Positions 1 through 10,544 of a stretch of 64,000 nucleotides of DNA are shown piece by piece (the first letter of the stretch is position 1; every line of letters starts with the position of its first letter). The position numbers and the translations under genes are program-made. Below the pieces are notes generated by a model. It had not been told where the DNA came from. It searched no databases and saw nothing but the letters and a program-made list of their open reading frames with translations. The stretch is from Pseudomonas sp. (GTDB lineage Bacteria > Pseudomonadota > Gammaproteobacteria > Pseudomonadales > Pseudomonadaceae), in NCBI GenBank assembly GCA_030656145.1, contig JAUSOF010000002.1, positions 186,001 through 250,000 on the forward strand, given 5' to 3'.

Positions 1-969
<969 letters not shown>

Positions 970-3900
970 TTATTGCGGATCGATTGCGGGTGTCGTCGGG
1001 GTGATCGGGTCCTGATCGGGCTCTGCGGCCGGCTTATTAAGCGCGGGCTTGAGTGCGTCGGTCTGGGTTGGTCCCATGCTCTTGCCGGTGCTCAGGTTGA
1101 GTTCCTGGCCCTGCAGGTTCTTGACCATGACCTCGACCTGGTTGAAGGCCATCTCGACGTTGTGCTCGCGGAAGCTCAAGGCGATGCGGGTGAGGATCTC
1201 ATCGGTGGAGGCATTGCGGTCGCCCAGTTCGCGCACGTGGAAGCGCAACTCGTAATCGAAGGTGCTGGCGCTGATCGTAAGGAACAGCACCATGGGTTCC
1301 GGATCGCGCAGCACCCGTGGATTTTCTACGGCGGCTTGCATCATCAGCTTGCGCGCGAGCGCCAGGTCGGTCTCGTAAGCCACGCCAATCTTGATGATCA
1401 CCCGGGTGACGGTGTCGTTCAGCGACCAGTTGACCAGCTGGTCGGTGACGAAGGTTTTGTTCGGGACGATAATTTCCTTGCGATCGAAGTCGGTGATGGT
1501 GGTGGCGCGGATACGGATCTTGCTCACCGTGCCGGACAGGTTGCCGATGGTCACCACGTCGCCGATGCGCACTGGGCGTTCGAACAGAATGATCAGGCCG
1601 GAAATGAAATTGGCGAAAATTTCCTGCAGGCCGAAACCGAGGCCGACCGATAGCGCTGCCACCAGCCATTGCAGTTTGTCCCAGCTGACCCCGAGGGTGG
1701 ACAGGGTGACCACGAAGCCGATCGCGACGATCAGGTAGGACAGCAGGGTGGTGGTGGCGTAGGCGCTGCCCTGTGCCAGTTTCAGGCGCGACAGCACCAG
1801 CACTTCAAGCAGGCCCGGCAGGTTTCGGGCCAGGGCCGCGGTGATGCCGACAATCACGAGTGCGCCGAGCACGTCGCTGAGGCTGATGGGCACCAGGCTG
1901 GCGGTTTCGCCGGTGCCGCTGCTGTATTCGTAGAGGGTGATGTTGTCCAGGTAGGCGAACACCGAGATCAGGTCGGCCCAGACCCAGTAAAGCCCGGCAA
2001 TGAAGGCGCCCAGCAAGGCCAGGCGGATCAGGCGCAGCGACTGCTGGTTGACCTGCTCGATGTCCAGGGTCGGCTCTTCGATCACGACGTCGCCGCTTTC
2101 GCCCTCGGCAGCCTGTTGGGCCAGGCGTTTGGCGGTGGCGCGTTGGTAGGCCAGGCGCCTGGCAGCGACGCTGAGGCCGCGCACGAAGGCGGCTTCGACG
2201 AACAGCCAGATCACCAGCAGGTAGAGGGTGTCGATTAGCCGATCACTGAGCTTCAGCGCGGTGTAGTAGTAGCCGAAACCGACCGCGATGATCAGGGCCA
2301 GCGGCAGCAGACTGAACAGCATGCCGAGGAGTATGCGGAACGCCGATGCTTGCTCGCGCGCCGGACCGCTCAACAGCAGCTTTTGCAGCAGCCAGGCCAT
2401 CAGGCCGTAACAGGCCAGGACCACGGCAATGCCGATGACATCGTCGGCCAGGCTGGCGGGCTGGTGTTCGGCAATGGCAACGACGCCGGCCAGGGCGATG
2501 ACCACCAGACCGAGGCGGCGAATCTGCCGGTGGAGAAAGGCCACCTGGGCGCGCGGCCAACGGAAATGCAGTTCGGCCACGCCACCTGGCGCGAGAACCC
2601 GGTAGACGGTGTAGAACACCAGCCAGGCCTGGGCCATCTCGAACAGGGCCGCACCGAGGTTGACGTTCTGGCCGCGGGCGTCCATCTGCAAGGCGAAGCC
2701 GCACAGTGCTAGGAACAGGGTGCCGGGCAGTGCCAGCAGCATATTGAGTAATACGGCCAGAGGCGTGTGCAGTTGGCTATCACGCTTGAAATGGCCGATG
2801 TCCTGATGCAACTCGCTCAGCTTGCGGTACAGGTAGCTGCGTTTCCACAGCAGCAGGCCGATCAGCAATAACAATGGCAGAAACAACAGCGGGCGCTCGA
2901 TCAGGCCAGCGCCCAGCTCACGCAGGTTGGTGCTCCATGGCAGGTCGGCTATTTGCCGCTCCAGCAGGCGCGGCATGCTGGCGAACCAGTCAAGATCCAG
3001 CGGTTTATTGCTGGGGATCCAGAACATCTGCTCATCCAGGGTCGCGCGCATGGTGCGGGCGGTGTTTTGCAGTTGTTTCTGGTTGAGCTGCAGGGTGATC
3101 GACTCGTTGAGCAGGGCGTTGAGTTCGCGATTGAGCCGGTCGAGCAGCCCGCGGCGTGTATCCATTAGCTCAAGCAGGGTCGCACGCAATTCTGCGGTGA
3201 CGTTTTCGGCGGGTTGCTTGGCGAGCAGCTGCTCGACATAAGCTGCAGGGTTGCTGAGCAGCTCGCGCTGCTGGGCCAGCTCGAACTGGTAAAGGCGGAT
3301 GTCGGCGATTTCATTGGCCAGGCCATTGTCCAGGGTCAGCTCGGGCAAGGCCTGTTTTTGCTGATAAAGGATCTTTGACAGCAGCAGGCTGCCTTGCAAT
3401 ACGCTGATCTGCTCATCCAGGGCCTGGTCGCTCTGGTTGAGGGTGTCCAGTTGCTGACGGGTCTGCAGGTTTTGCTGGGTCAGCTGATTGAGGCGCTCAG
3501 TGGAGCGCAGCAGGTAGTCGGATAACCTGATATTGCGTGTGCTGACACTGGTCAGCAGTTTGTCTGAGCCGGCTTTCTCTGCTTCAAGCGATTGTTCGGC
3601 GACGGTTTGCTCGGACAGCGCGCGGCGTTTCTCGTTGATCAACGATTGCAGGTCGAGCAGCTCCTGCTCCAGTCGTTTGATGCGCTCATCGAGCACGTCG
3701 CGCTGGCTGCCGCCCAGATCCTGCAGCAGGCTGTTGCCGGCCAGTTCCTCGCGCCGCAGCATGGTTTGAGCATTGAGCGCGGCGAACTCGGCATTGAGCA
3801 GGTCGCGTCGCTCTGCGGTGAGTGATTTGCCCGCCTCTTTACCGCTTTTCAGGGCGTTGTTGATCTCTTGGCTGCGTGTTTGATTCCTGCTGATCTCCGC

Positions 3901-4362
3901 TTGCGCCCGCTCGGGTCGGGTCTGCGCGGTAATGATCAGGCTATTGGCATCAATTATCTGCCTCTGCCAGTCGTTCAGCTGGGCATTGCGCTCACTGAGC
4001 AACTGTTCCAGCTTTGGCACCTCCGTATCGGCATAGCGCTGGGTGATCTGCGTCGGTTGGCTGTCCTTGAGGCGGGTCAGTTCGGCCTGCGCTTCGCCGA
4101 TCAGTCGCGGTGCCTGTTCGAGTTGCTGCTTGAGGTCGCTGAGGCGCTTTTCGCTGTCGGCCTGCTGGTTGAGCAGTTCAAGGGTTTTTTCCAGCGTCTG
4201 CTTGAGCGCCAGTTGTTCGGCCTCCGGCAGCTTGCGCTCGGCCAGGGTTTCCAGGCTGCTCTGCACATCGGTGCGCTTGGGAGGCTCGGCGGCGAGGCTC
4301 AAGGTGCTGTTCAGGCAAAGCCCGAGCAGCAGTACGGCGAGATAGGTGCGTAAAGAAGGCAT
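970..4362 (-). CDS. mscK: Large mechanosensitive channel MscK/KefA family (1130 aa)
   Basis: This is an inner-membrane mechanosensitive channel that releases solutes on hypo-osmotic shock; the MscK type is linked to potassium. A signal peptide covers residues 1-24. A long Gln/Leu/Glu-rich periplasmic coiled-coil region runs from about 30 to 470, then a set of hydrophobic helices from about 487. The conserved MscS pore and beta domain begins near residue 907 with GLGFGLQEIFANF, followed by FERPVRIGD and the typical IIVPNKTF segment. The 1130-residue length fits KefA/MscK, about four times MscS. A Pro-rich tail ends the protein. It lies between selO and nhaP2 on the same strand, 78 bases from nhaP2, in a group concerned with ion and osmotic balance. 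The assignment to MscK rather than another long MscS paralogue rests on the coiled coil and length. Confidence 0.9.
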   Translation of the reverse strand: MPSLRTYLAVLLLGLCLNSTLSLAAEPPKRTDVQSSLETLAERKLPEAEQLALKQTLEKTLELLNQQADSEKRLSDLKQQLEQAPRLIGEAQAELTRLKDSQPTQITQRYADTEVPKLEQLLSERNAQLNDWQRQIIDANSLIITAQTRPERAQAEISRNQTRSQEINNALKSGKEAGKSLTAERRDLLNAEFAALNAQTMLRREELAGNSLLQDLGGSQRDVLDERIKRLEQELLDLQSLINEKRRALSEQTVAEQSLEAEKAGSDKLLTSVSTRNIRLSDYLLRSTERLNQLTQQNLQTRQQLDTLNQSDQALDEQISVLQGSLLLSKILYQQKQALPELTLDNGLANEIADIRLYQFELAQQRELLSNPAAYVEQLLAKQPAENVTAELRATLLELMDTRRGLLDRLNRELNALLNESITLQLNQKQLQNTARTMRATLDEQMFWIPSNKPLDLDWFASMPRLLERQIADLPWSTNLRELGAGLIERPLLFLPLLLLIGLLLWKRSYLYRKLSELHQDIGHFKRDSQLHTPLAVLLNMLLALPGTLFLALCGFALQMDARGQNVNLGAALFEMAQAWLVFYTVYRVLAPGGVAELHFRWPRAQVAFLHRQIRRLGLVVIALAGVVAIAEHQPASLADDVIGIAVVLACYGLMAWLLQKLLLSGPAREQASAFRILLGMLFSLLPLALIIAVGFGYYYTALKLSDRLIDTLYLLVIWLFVEAAFVRGLSVAARRLAYQRATAKRLAQQAAEGESGDVVIEEPTLDIEQVNQQSLRLIRLALLGAFIAGLYWVWADLISVFAYLDNITLYEYSSGTGETASLVPISLSDVLGALVIVGITAALARNLPGLLEVLVLSRLKLAQGSAYATTTLLSYLIVAIGFVVTLSTLGVSWDKLQWLVAALSVGLGFGLQEIFANFISGLIILFERPVRIGDVVTIGNLSGTVSKIRIRATTITDFDRKEIIVPNKTFVTDQLVNWSLNDTVTRVIIKIGVAYETDLALARKLMMQAAVENPRVLRDPEPMVLFLTISASTFDYELRFHVRELGDRNASTDEILTRIALSFREHNVEMAFNQVEVMVKNLQGQELNLSTGKSMGPTQTDALKPALNKPAAEPDQDPITPTTPAIDPQ

Positions 4363-4440
4363 GGTCGCGATCGGTGGCTCGAAAAGATGTTGAGTTTACA
4401 GGTTGCTGAAAGCTTGGCGCAGGTGGTTTGCCACAGCCCG

Positions 4441-6186
4441 TCAGAGAAACATGGCGGGTCCCGGACGACTGCCTTCGGGGAATTTGACGCCGACTTTACG
4501 GATCTTGTTCCCCTCCATTGCCGCCACCGTCCAGGTCAGGCCCTGCCATTCGACCTGATCGCCAATCACCGGTTCGCCGCCGATCTGTTGGCCGATGAAG
4601 CGGCCCAGCGTTTGCTGGCTATTGATGTCAGCCAGTTTCAGGCCGTAGAGGGCGGCAACGGCGCCGAGCTCGGCATCGCCTTCGAGGACGAAGTCGCCGA
4701 AGAAGCGCAGGTCCTGGCCGCGCTTGGGAGCCTGGCTGAACAGTTTGCCCAGGGCTAACAGGTCGTGCTCATGGCCAACCACGCAGAGCAGATCGCCGGC
4801 CTCGAGCCGGGTACTGCCGGAGGGATGCAGCAGTTCCTTGCCGCGAAACAGCGCAGCGATGCGCGTGCCTTCGGGCATCTTCAGTTCCCGCAGGGCGGCA
4901 CCGATGCACCATTTTTCAGCGCCCAGGCGGTAGATAAACAGCTCCCACTGGCTGGTGGGGTGCACGTCCAGGCCGGCGCGCGACACCGGCGCCGGCTCCG
5001 GCGGTACGGTGACGCGCAACAGTTTGGCCGCCCAGGGCAGGCTGGTGCCTTGCAGCAGCAGGGAGACCAGCACGATGAAGAAGGCCACGTTGAAGAACAG
5101 CTGAGCATTCTCCAGGCCAGCCATAAACGGGAACACGGCGAGAATGATCGGCACCGCGCCACGCAGGCCGACCCAGGCGATAAAAACCCGCTCGCGGTCA
5201 TGGAAGCCCTTGAACGGCAGCAAGCCGAGAAAAATCGATAGCGGTCGCGCGAACAGAATCATCCACAGAGCCAGGCCCAGTGCCGGCAGGGCGATCGGCA
5301 GCAGTTCATGGGGGGTAACCAGCAGGCCGAGTACCAGAAACATGCCGATCTGGGCCAGCCAGGCCAGGCCGTCAAGCATATGCAGGATGCCGTGACGCGA
5401 GCGGATCGGCTTGTAACCGAGCAGCAGGCCACACAGGTAAATCGCCAGAATGCCGCTGCCGCCCACGGTATTGGTGATGGCGAAGATAATCAGTCCGCCA
5501 CTGACCACCAGCAAGGGATACAGGCCGTTGGCCAGCTCCATGCGGTTGACCAGTTTCAGCAGCAGCCAGCCGCCACCCAGGCCAAACAGCGCACCTATAC
5601 CGAACTGCTGGAGCAGTTGCAGGAGCAGCGACCAGCTCAAGCCATCCTGGCCGCTGGCCAGCATGGCGATCAAGGTAACGGTGAGGAACACCGCCATCGG
5701 GTCGTTACTGCCGGATTCGATTTCCAGGGTGGCGCTGACCCGCTCGTTGAGGCCACGTCCGCCGAGCAGACTGAACACCGCGGCAGCGTCGGTGGAGCCG
5801 ACAATGGCGCCGATCAGCAGGCCTTCCATCCAGCTCAGGTTGAACAGCCAGGCGGCAGCCACGCCGGTCAACCCGGCGGTCAGCAGTACGCCGAACGTGG
5901 CCAGCGACAAAGAGGGCCACAGGGCCACGCGGAAGCTGGAGACGCGGGTGCGCATGCCGCCATCGAGCAGGATGATCGCCAGCGCCAGGTTGCCCACCAG
6001 GTAGGCCAGCGGGTAATTGTCGAAGAGAATGCCGCCGGGGCCGTCGGTGCCTGCAAGCATGCCGACTGCGAGGAAAATCACCAGGATGGGGATGCCGAAA
6101 CGCGAACCGAAGGCGCTGACCAGGATGCTCAACGCCACCAGCAATGCACCGATCAAGAACAGATTATTGATGGTGCTAGCGTCCAA
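4441..6186 (-). CDS. nhaP2: Potassium/proton antiporter NhaP2 (CPA1 family, 581 aa)
   Basis: This inner-membrane antiporter exports K+ (or Na+) in exchange for protons. Residues 1-390 form about 12-13 hydrophobic helices typical of the Na+/H+ exchanger fold, with [16 protein letters not shown] carrying the conserved Asp of the transport site. The cytoplasmic part starts near residue 400 with an RCK_C/TrkA_C domain, followed by a CorC/HlyC-like C-terminal domain. This exact order (antiporter, TrkA_C, CorC_HlyC) is the NhaP2/CvrA layout. The ATG is preceded by a good ribosome site (GGAGTA). It is transcribed toward mscK. A 300-base gap separates it from the acyl-CoA dehydrogenase; this gap contains a palindromic repeat. 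Confidence 0.93.
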   Translation of the reverse strand: MDASTINNLFLIGALLVALSILVSAFGSRFGIPILVIFLAVGMLAGTDGPGGILFDNYPLAYLVGNLALAIILLDGGMRTRVSSFRVALWPSLSLATFGVLLTAGLTGVAAAWLFNLSWMEGLLIGAIVGSTDAAAVFSLLGGRGLNERVSATLEIESGSNDPMAVFLTVTLIAMLASGQDGLSWSLLLQLLQQFGIGALFGLGGGWLLLKLVNRMELANGLYPLLVVSGGLIIFAITNTVGGSGILAIYLCGLLLGYKPIRSRHGILHMLDGLAWLAQIGMFLVLGLLVTPHELLPIALPALGLALWMILFARPLSIFLGLLPFKGFHDRERVFIAWVGLRGAVPIILAVFPFMAGLENAQLFFNVAFFIVLVSLLLQGTSLPWAAKLLRVTVPPEPAPVSRAGLDVHPTSQWELFIYRLGAEKWCIGAALRELKMPEGTRIAALFRGKELLHPSGSTRLEAGDLLCVVGHEHDLLALGKLFSQAPKRGQDLRFFGDFVLEGDAELGAVAALYGLKLADINSQQTLGRFIGQQIGGEPVIGDQVEWQGLTWTVAAMEGNKIRKVGVKFPEGSRPGPAMFL

Positions 6187-6312
6187 GGAGGTACTCCGGA
6201 TCGAAAGGCGGGTGCACCGATATGCATGGTGCGTGCCATGGATTCTAACCTGCGCCCTTGCTCGCCTGTCAAAAAAAACGCCCGGTTCCGGTGGTGTGTT
6301 GCGCGCAGCGTT

Positions 6313-6467
6313 CGCAGGGTGGGTTAGGCGCTATTGTATCGCTGGCAGGTGACACATATCTGGAGGCGCCGTAACCTCGCCACAGGGGTCAACAACGCGT
6401 GGTGGGTCAGGCGGCTCTCGACCAACGCTGCCAGCCAAAGAGCCTTTTTTGCGCCGCCCACCCTGCG
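6313..6467. repeat. Intergenic element with inverted ends, CGCAGGGTGGG ... CCCACCCTGCG
   Basis: The 300-base gap 6187-6486 holds no supported gene. Within it, an 11-base perfect inverted repeat (6313-6323 and 6457-6467) bounds about 155 bases. The termini resemble those of the element at 8380-8449 (GTAGGGTGGATG / CATCCACCCTGC). I read it as a member of the dispersed intergenic palindromes common in Pseudomonas. No transposase frame is present. A short hairpin, CCCGT-ATC-ACGGG, lies next to the acyl-CoA dehydrogenase stop at about 6472-6484 but has no T-run. Confidence 0.5.
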
Positions 6468-6486
6468 TCCACCCGTGATACGGGTT

Positions 6487-8289
6487 TTAGAACCAGGTGT
6501 CCTGCATGCCCAGGCAGGTATCGTCGCGGGCCTCGAGGATGGCCAGGTCGTGGTGGCAGCTTGGCACTTCCCAGGTCAGGAAGTAGCGTGCGGCTTGCAG
6601 CTTGCCTTTATAGAAGTCGACATCGGCCGGGTTGCCGGCAGCCAGGCCTTGTTCGGCCTTGATCGCCTGTTCCAGCCAGCGCCAGCCGATCACGGTATGG
6701 CCGAACACCTTGAGGTACAGCGCCGAGTTGGCCAGGCCTTCATTCACTTTGCCGCTCATCAAATCGCCCAGCAGCGCCAGGGTCACTGCTTGCAGGCGCG
6801 CGAGCAGTTGCTCCAGTGGCTGGCGCAAAGCCGTCAGCGAGGCGTGGGCTTCGGCGCGTTGGCAGGTGCCGTGAATCAGCTTGAGCAGTTGCTTGAGCGC
6901 TGCGCCGCCGTTCATCGACACCTTGCGCCCGAGCAGGTCGAGGGACTGGCTGCCGTGGGTGCCTTCATGGATCGGGTTGAGACGGTTGTCGCGGTAGTAC
7001 TGCTCCACCGGGTAATCACGGGTGTAGCCGTGGCCGCCGAGAACCTGGACCGCCAGTTCGTTGGCCTTGAGGCAGAACTCCGACGGCCAGGACTTGACGA
7101 TCGGGGTCAGCAGGTCGAGCAGCTCCAGGGCGATACGGCGCTCTTCCTCAGTCTCCAGGGTCAGGGTGTCGTCGAACAGGCGAGCGGCGTACAGGCCGAG
7201 GTCGAAGGCGCCTTCCACATAGGCTTTCTGGGTCAGCAACATGCGCCGCACATCGGCGTGCTCGATGATCGCCACCTGGCTGGAGGTCGGGTCTTTGCCA
7301 TCCGGCAGGCGACCTTGCGGGCGCTGACGGGCATAGTCCAGCGAGTACAGGTAGCCGGCATAGCCGAGCATCACCGCGCCCATGCCGACGCCAATGCGCG
7401 CCTCGTTCATCATCTGGAACATGTAGCTCAGGCCGTGGTGCGGTTTGCCCACCAGGTAAGCCACGCAATCGCCGTTATCACCAAAATTCAGCGCGGTGGA
7501 GGTGGTGCCGCGCCAGCCCATCTTGTGGAACAGTCCGGCCAGCACCACGTCGTTACGCTGGCCCAGGCTGCCATCATCGTTGACCAGAAATTTTGGCACG
7601 ATAAACAGGCTGATGCCTTTAACGCCCGGCGGTGCATCCGGCAGCTTGGCCAGCACCATGTGCACGATGTTTTCCGACAACGGGTGGTCGCCACCGGAGA
7701 TAAAGATCTTGTTGCCCTTGAGCCGGTAGCTGCCGTCTTCGGCCGGTTCGGCGCGGGTGCGGATGTCCGACAGCGAGGAGCCGGCATGCGGCTCGGTCAA
7801 GGCCATGGTGCCGAAGAAACGACCATCGATCATCGGCTGCAGGAAGCGTTGCTTCTGCTCGGCACTGCCAAAGTTCTCGATCAGGTTGGCCGCGCCCATG
7901 GTCAGGAACGGGTAGGAGGTAGTCGCTGCGTTGGCCGACTGGAAGTGCGCAAAGCAGGCCTGCGACAGCAGGTTGGGCAACTGCATGCCGCCTGCCTCGA
8001 ACTCGCGGGTGGCGTTGAGGAAGCCCGCTTCGAGGAAGGCATCCACCGCCGGTTTCACTTCGGGGATCAGCACCGCCGCACCGTCGACATACTCCGGTTC
8101 GTGCTCGTCGTTCTTGCGGTTGTGCGGGGCGAACAGGTTTTCCGCAATGCTGCGGGCGGTGTCGATGGCCGCGTCAAAGGTTTCGCGGCTGTGTTCAGCG
8201 AAACGTTCGCGCTGGGTCAGGCCTTCGGCGTCCAGCACTTCGTAGAGCTCGAAGGCCAGGTTGCGGGAACTGAGCAGAGACTCGGACAT
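6487..8289 (-). CDS. Acyl-CoA dehydrogenase, AidB/DmdC-like (600 aa)
   Basis: This is an FAD-dependent dehydrogenase that oxidises an acyl-CoA thioester at the alpha-beta bond, passing electrons to ETF. The order is an extra N-terminal helical segment, the acyl-CoA dehydrogenase N, M and C domains, and an extra C-terminal domain, giving 600 residues against about 380 for the short-chain family. The FAD/substrate loop TEPHAGSSLSDIRT is near residues 170-183. The catalytic glutamate lies in NPIHEGTHGSQSLDLLGR near residue 440. Such long forms include long-chain acyl-CoA and 3-methylmercaptopropionyl-CoA dehydrogenases; sequence alone does not tell the substrate. It starts at ATG 8289 with an upstream GGAGG. 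Confidence 0.9.
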   Translation of the reverse strand: MSESLLSSRNLAFELYEVLDAEGLTQRERFAEHSRETFDAAIDTARSIAENLFAPHNRKNDEHEPEYVDGAAVLIPEVKPAVDAFLEAGFLNATREFEAGGMQLPNLLSQACFAHFQSANAATTSYPFLTMGAANLIENFGSAEQKQRFLQPMIDGRFFGTMALTEPHAGSSLSDIRTRAEPAEDGSYRLKGNKIFISGGDHPLSENIVHMVLAKLPDAPPGVKGISLFIVPKFLVNDDGSLGQRNDVVLAGLFHKMGWRGTTSTALNFGDNGDCVAYLVGKPHHGLSYMFQMMNEARIGVGMGAVMLGYAGYLYSLDYARQRPQGRLPDGKDPTSSQVAIIEHADVRRMLLTQKAYVEGAFDLGLYAARLFDDTLTLETEEERRIALELLDLLTPIVKSWPSEFCLKANELAVQVLGGHGYTRDYPVEQYYRDNRLNPIHEGTHGSQSLDLLGRKVSMNGGAALKQLLKLIHGTCQRAEAHASLTALRQPLEQLLARLQAVTLALLGDLMSGKVNEGLANSALYLKVFGHTVIGWRWLEQAIKAEQGLAAGNPADVDFYKGKLQAARYFLTWEVPSCHHDLAILEARDDTCLGMQDTWF

Positions 8290-8379
8290 GGGTATACCTC
8301 CGGTTGCGATGTGCCGAGTCTAAGCAGCTGCGCGCGTGCCTCCCAGCACTATTAATGAGCGTGATAGAGGCTTAGTCGA

Positions 8380-8449
8380 GTAGGGTGGATGACGCGTCAC
8401 CCATCCACCAGATCGCAATGGTGGATGGGTGAAACGTCATCCACCCTGC
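8380..8449. repeat. 70-base near-perfect palindrome between the acyl-CoA dehydrogenase and nitronate monooxygenase genes
   Basis: The segment reads GTAGGGTGGATGACG...CATCCACCCTGC and folds on itself almost end to end. GGTGGATGACG and CACCCATCCACC on the left pair with GGTGGATGGGTG and CGTCATCCACC on the right, around a short loop (AGATCGCAAT). It sits between two minus-strand genes, in the gap 8290-8473. It has no T-run, so it is not a classical terminator. It resembles dispersed Pseudomonas intergenic repeats rather than an insertion sequence. Confidence 0.7.
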
Positions 8450-8473
8450 AGCGTTGCTCAGCCGCTGTCGGGT

Positions 8474-9517
8474 CTATTGGATAAAACCCTGAGCCAGCTC
8501 GCGGGTCAGCGCGGCGGCGCTGATGGCCTTGCAGCCGCTGACATTCTGCCCGGCCCAGAGCGGTGAGAAATCACCGCTGCCCTGGCTTTCCGCTTTGGTT
8601 CGCAGTGGCGCAACGGCCGCCGTGGCCAGGGGGAAGGCCGGCGCGAGCGGGCTGATCGGGCCCAGCTCACGCATCAGGCGATTAACGATGCCTCTCGCCG
8701 GGCGGCCGCTGAACAGGTTGGTCAGTGCGGTGTGTTGCGCCGCCGGGCCGTGCAGGGCTGCGCGGTGAATCGCGCTGGTGCTGGCCTCATCGCAGCACAG
8801 GTAGGCGGTGCCGATTTGCACCCCGGCCGCGCCCAGGGCCATGGCCGCGCGCACCCCTGCGGCATCGGCGATACCGCCGGCGGCAATCACCGGCAGCCTT
8901 ACCGCCTGGACGATCTGCGGCAGCAGGGCGAAGATGCCGAGCTGGCTGCTCAGCTCATCGCTGAGAAACATGCCGCGATGCCCGCCCGCTTCCAGGCCCT
9001 GGGCGATGATCGCGTCGGCGCCATGCGCCTCAAGCCACAGGGCTTCCTCGACCGTGGTTGCGGAACTAAGGATCTTGGCTCCGCAAGCGCGCACCCGTTG
9101 CAGTAGCTCGGCGCAGGGCAGGCCGAAGTGAAAACTCACCACTGGCGGGCGAAACTCATCGAGCAGATCGGCCATGTCGGTGCTAAACGGCTGCCGACCA
9201 GGGCCTGCGGCGATATTGGCCGGATCCAGACCAAGCTCGGCATAGTAAGGCGCCAGTGCCTCGCGCCAGGCAGCCTCGCGCAGCGAATCGGCTGGCGCCT
9301 GGGTATGACAGAAGAAGTTGAGGTTGTAGGGCTTGCGGGTCTTGGCTGTCAGCGCCGTCAGCTCTGCACGCAACCCGTCGCTGTCGAGCATGGCGCAGGG
9401 CAGCGAGCCGAGGCCGCCGGCATCTGATACGGCTACGGCCAGTGCATGGTTTTGCACCCCGGCCATGGGCGCTTGAATCAATGGCAGGTCGATCCCCAGC
9501 AGCTGTTGCAGTGGCAT
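8474..9517 (-). CDS. Nitronate monooxygenase (NMO / 2-nitropropane dioxygenase family, 347 aa)
   Basis: This FMN-dependent TIM-barrel enzyme oxidises alkyl nitronates such as propionate 3-nitronate. The N-terminus GIDLPLIQAPMAGV and the AGGLGS loop bind FMN phosphate. EAGGHRG (near 190) contains the catalytic-base histidine, and the later IAAGGIAD and GAAGVQIGTAYL segments are family hallmarks. The longer open frame would start at 9640, but ATG 9517 is preferred because GGAG lies 9 bases upstream and the conserved barrel begins at residue 7. ATG 9532 is the alternative. It is divergent from rlmJ, with about 136 bases between the starts. Confidence 0.88.
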   Translation of the reverse strand: MPLQQLLGIDLPLIQAPMAGVQNHALAVAVSDAGGLGSLPCAMLDSDGLRAELTALTAKTRKPYNLNFFCHTQAPADSLREAAWREALAPYYAELGLDPANIAAGPGRQPFSTDMADLLDEFRPPVVSFHFGLPCAELLQRVRACGAKILSSATTVEEALWLEAHGADAIIAQGLEAGGHRGMFLSDELSSQLGIFALLPQIVQAVRLPVIAAGGIADAAGVRAAMALGAAGVQIGTAYLCCDEASTSAIHRAALHGPAAQHTALTNLFSGRPARGIVNRLMRELGPISPLAPAFPLATAAVAPLRTKAESQGSGDFSPLWAGQNVSGCKAISAAALTRELAQGFIQ

Positions 9518-9653
9518 TAGGTCAGGCTCCATGAGGTTTTGTTGCATCAGGACGCATAACCATAGCCAGTTGCAGCTGGCCGTGGCCAGTGCAAATGCTG
9601 GCGCGGCAGTTGCGGACAGCCTGTTAAACTGTGCGGCCACAGGAGTCCGCCCG

Positions 9654-10499
9654 ATGAATTACCGTCACGCCTTTCACGCCGGCAATCATGCCGATGTACT
9701 GAAACACTATGTATTGAGCCGCCTGATAGCCCTGCTTTCACGCAAGGAGGCGCCGTTCGCCTACCTCGACAGCCACGCTGGCGTTGGCCTGTACGACTTG
9801 CAAGGTGATCAGGCCAGCCGCACCGGCGAGTGGCTGCAGGGCATCGCACGCTTGTGGCAGGCCACGGATGTGCCGGACCCGCTGCTCGACTACCTGGAAG
9901 TGATCCGCGCCATGAACCCGGGTGGCGTGCTGCGCCATTACCCCGGCTCGCCGGAGCTGGCGCGCATGCTGACGCGCGAACAGGATCGTCTGCACCTCAA
10001 CGAGAAACACCCGGAAGACGGCCGCCTGCTCAAGGAAAACATGGCCGGCGACCGCCGCGTTGCCGTGCACCTGGGCGAAGGCTGGCACGTGGCGCGTGCG
10101 TTGCTGCCGACCCGCGAGAAGCGTGCGCTGTTGCTGATCGACCCGCCTTTCGAGCAGGCCGATGAGCAGGAGCGTTGCGTACAGGCCTTGAATGAAGCCA
10201 TTGGTCGGATGCGTCAGGCGGTGGTGGCGATCTGGTACCCGATCAAGGAGCTGGGCCAACTCCGGCGCTTTTATCGCGACCTGGGCAAGAGCAGCGCACC
10301 CACGCTGCTACGCATCGAACTCTATGTGCACCCCGCCGATGACGCCCAGCGCCTGAACGGTTCCGGCCTGGTGATCAGCAATCCGCCCTGGGGCCTGGAG
10401 GAGGAGCTCAAGCAGGTTCTGCCCTGGCTGACCACGTTGCTCGGGCAAAGCCAGGCAGGCTGGCGCATGGACTGGCTAATCGAGGAAAAGACCGCTTAA
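9654..10499 (+). CDS. rlmJ: 23S rRNA (adenine2030-N6)-methyltransferase RlmJ (281 aa)
   Basis: RlmJ uses S-adenosylmethionine to methylate N6 of A2030 in 23S rRNA. The N-terminus MNYRHAFHAGNHADVLKH is the family signature. DSHAGVGLYDL is the SAM-binding motif I, and DPPFE (near 164-168) is the catalytic motif of N6-adenine methyltransferases. The length is typical of the family. The ATG at 9654 is preceded by AGGAG at 9641-9645. The frame stays open 41 codons further upstream, but that extension lacks family sequence. Confidence 0.94.
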   Translation: MNYRHAFHAGNHADVLKHYVLSRLIALLSRKEAPFAYLDSHAGVGLYDLQGDQASRTGEWLQGIARLWQATDVPDPLLDYLEVIRAMNPGGVLRHYPGSPELARMLTREQDRLHLNEKHPEDGRLLKENMAGDRRVAVHLGEGWHVARALLPTREKRALLLIDPPFEQADEQERCVQALNEAIGRMRQAVVAIWYPIKELGQLRRFYRDLGKSSAPTLLRIELYVHPADDAQRLNGSGLVISNPPWGLEEELKQVLPWLTTLLGQSQAGWRMDWLIEEKTA

Positions 10500-10544
10500 G
10501 TCATTAAGGTGTCGCGAGGACCAGTCTGTTTGCCGGGAGTCGAT

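Noticed and set aside
6334..8355. 673-codon plus-strand open frame
   Set aside because: It lies antisense to the acyl-CoA dehydrogenase gene; high GC opens long shadow frames here, and its composition is not protein-like.
8380..8449. CRISPR repeat
   Set aside because: It is one palindrome, not an array of direct repeats with spacers, and no cas gene is near.
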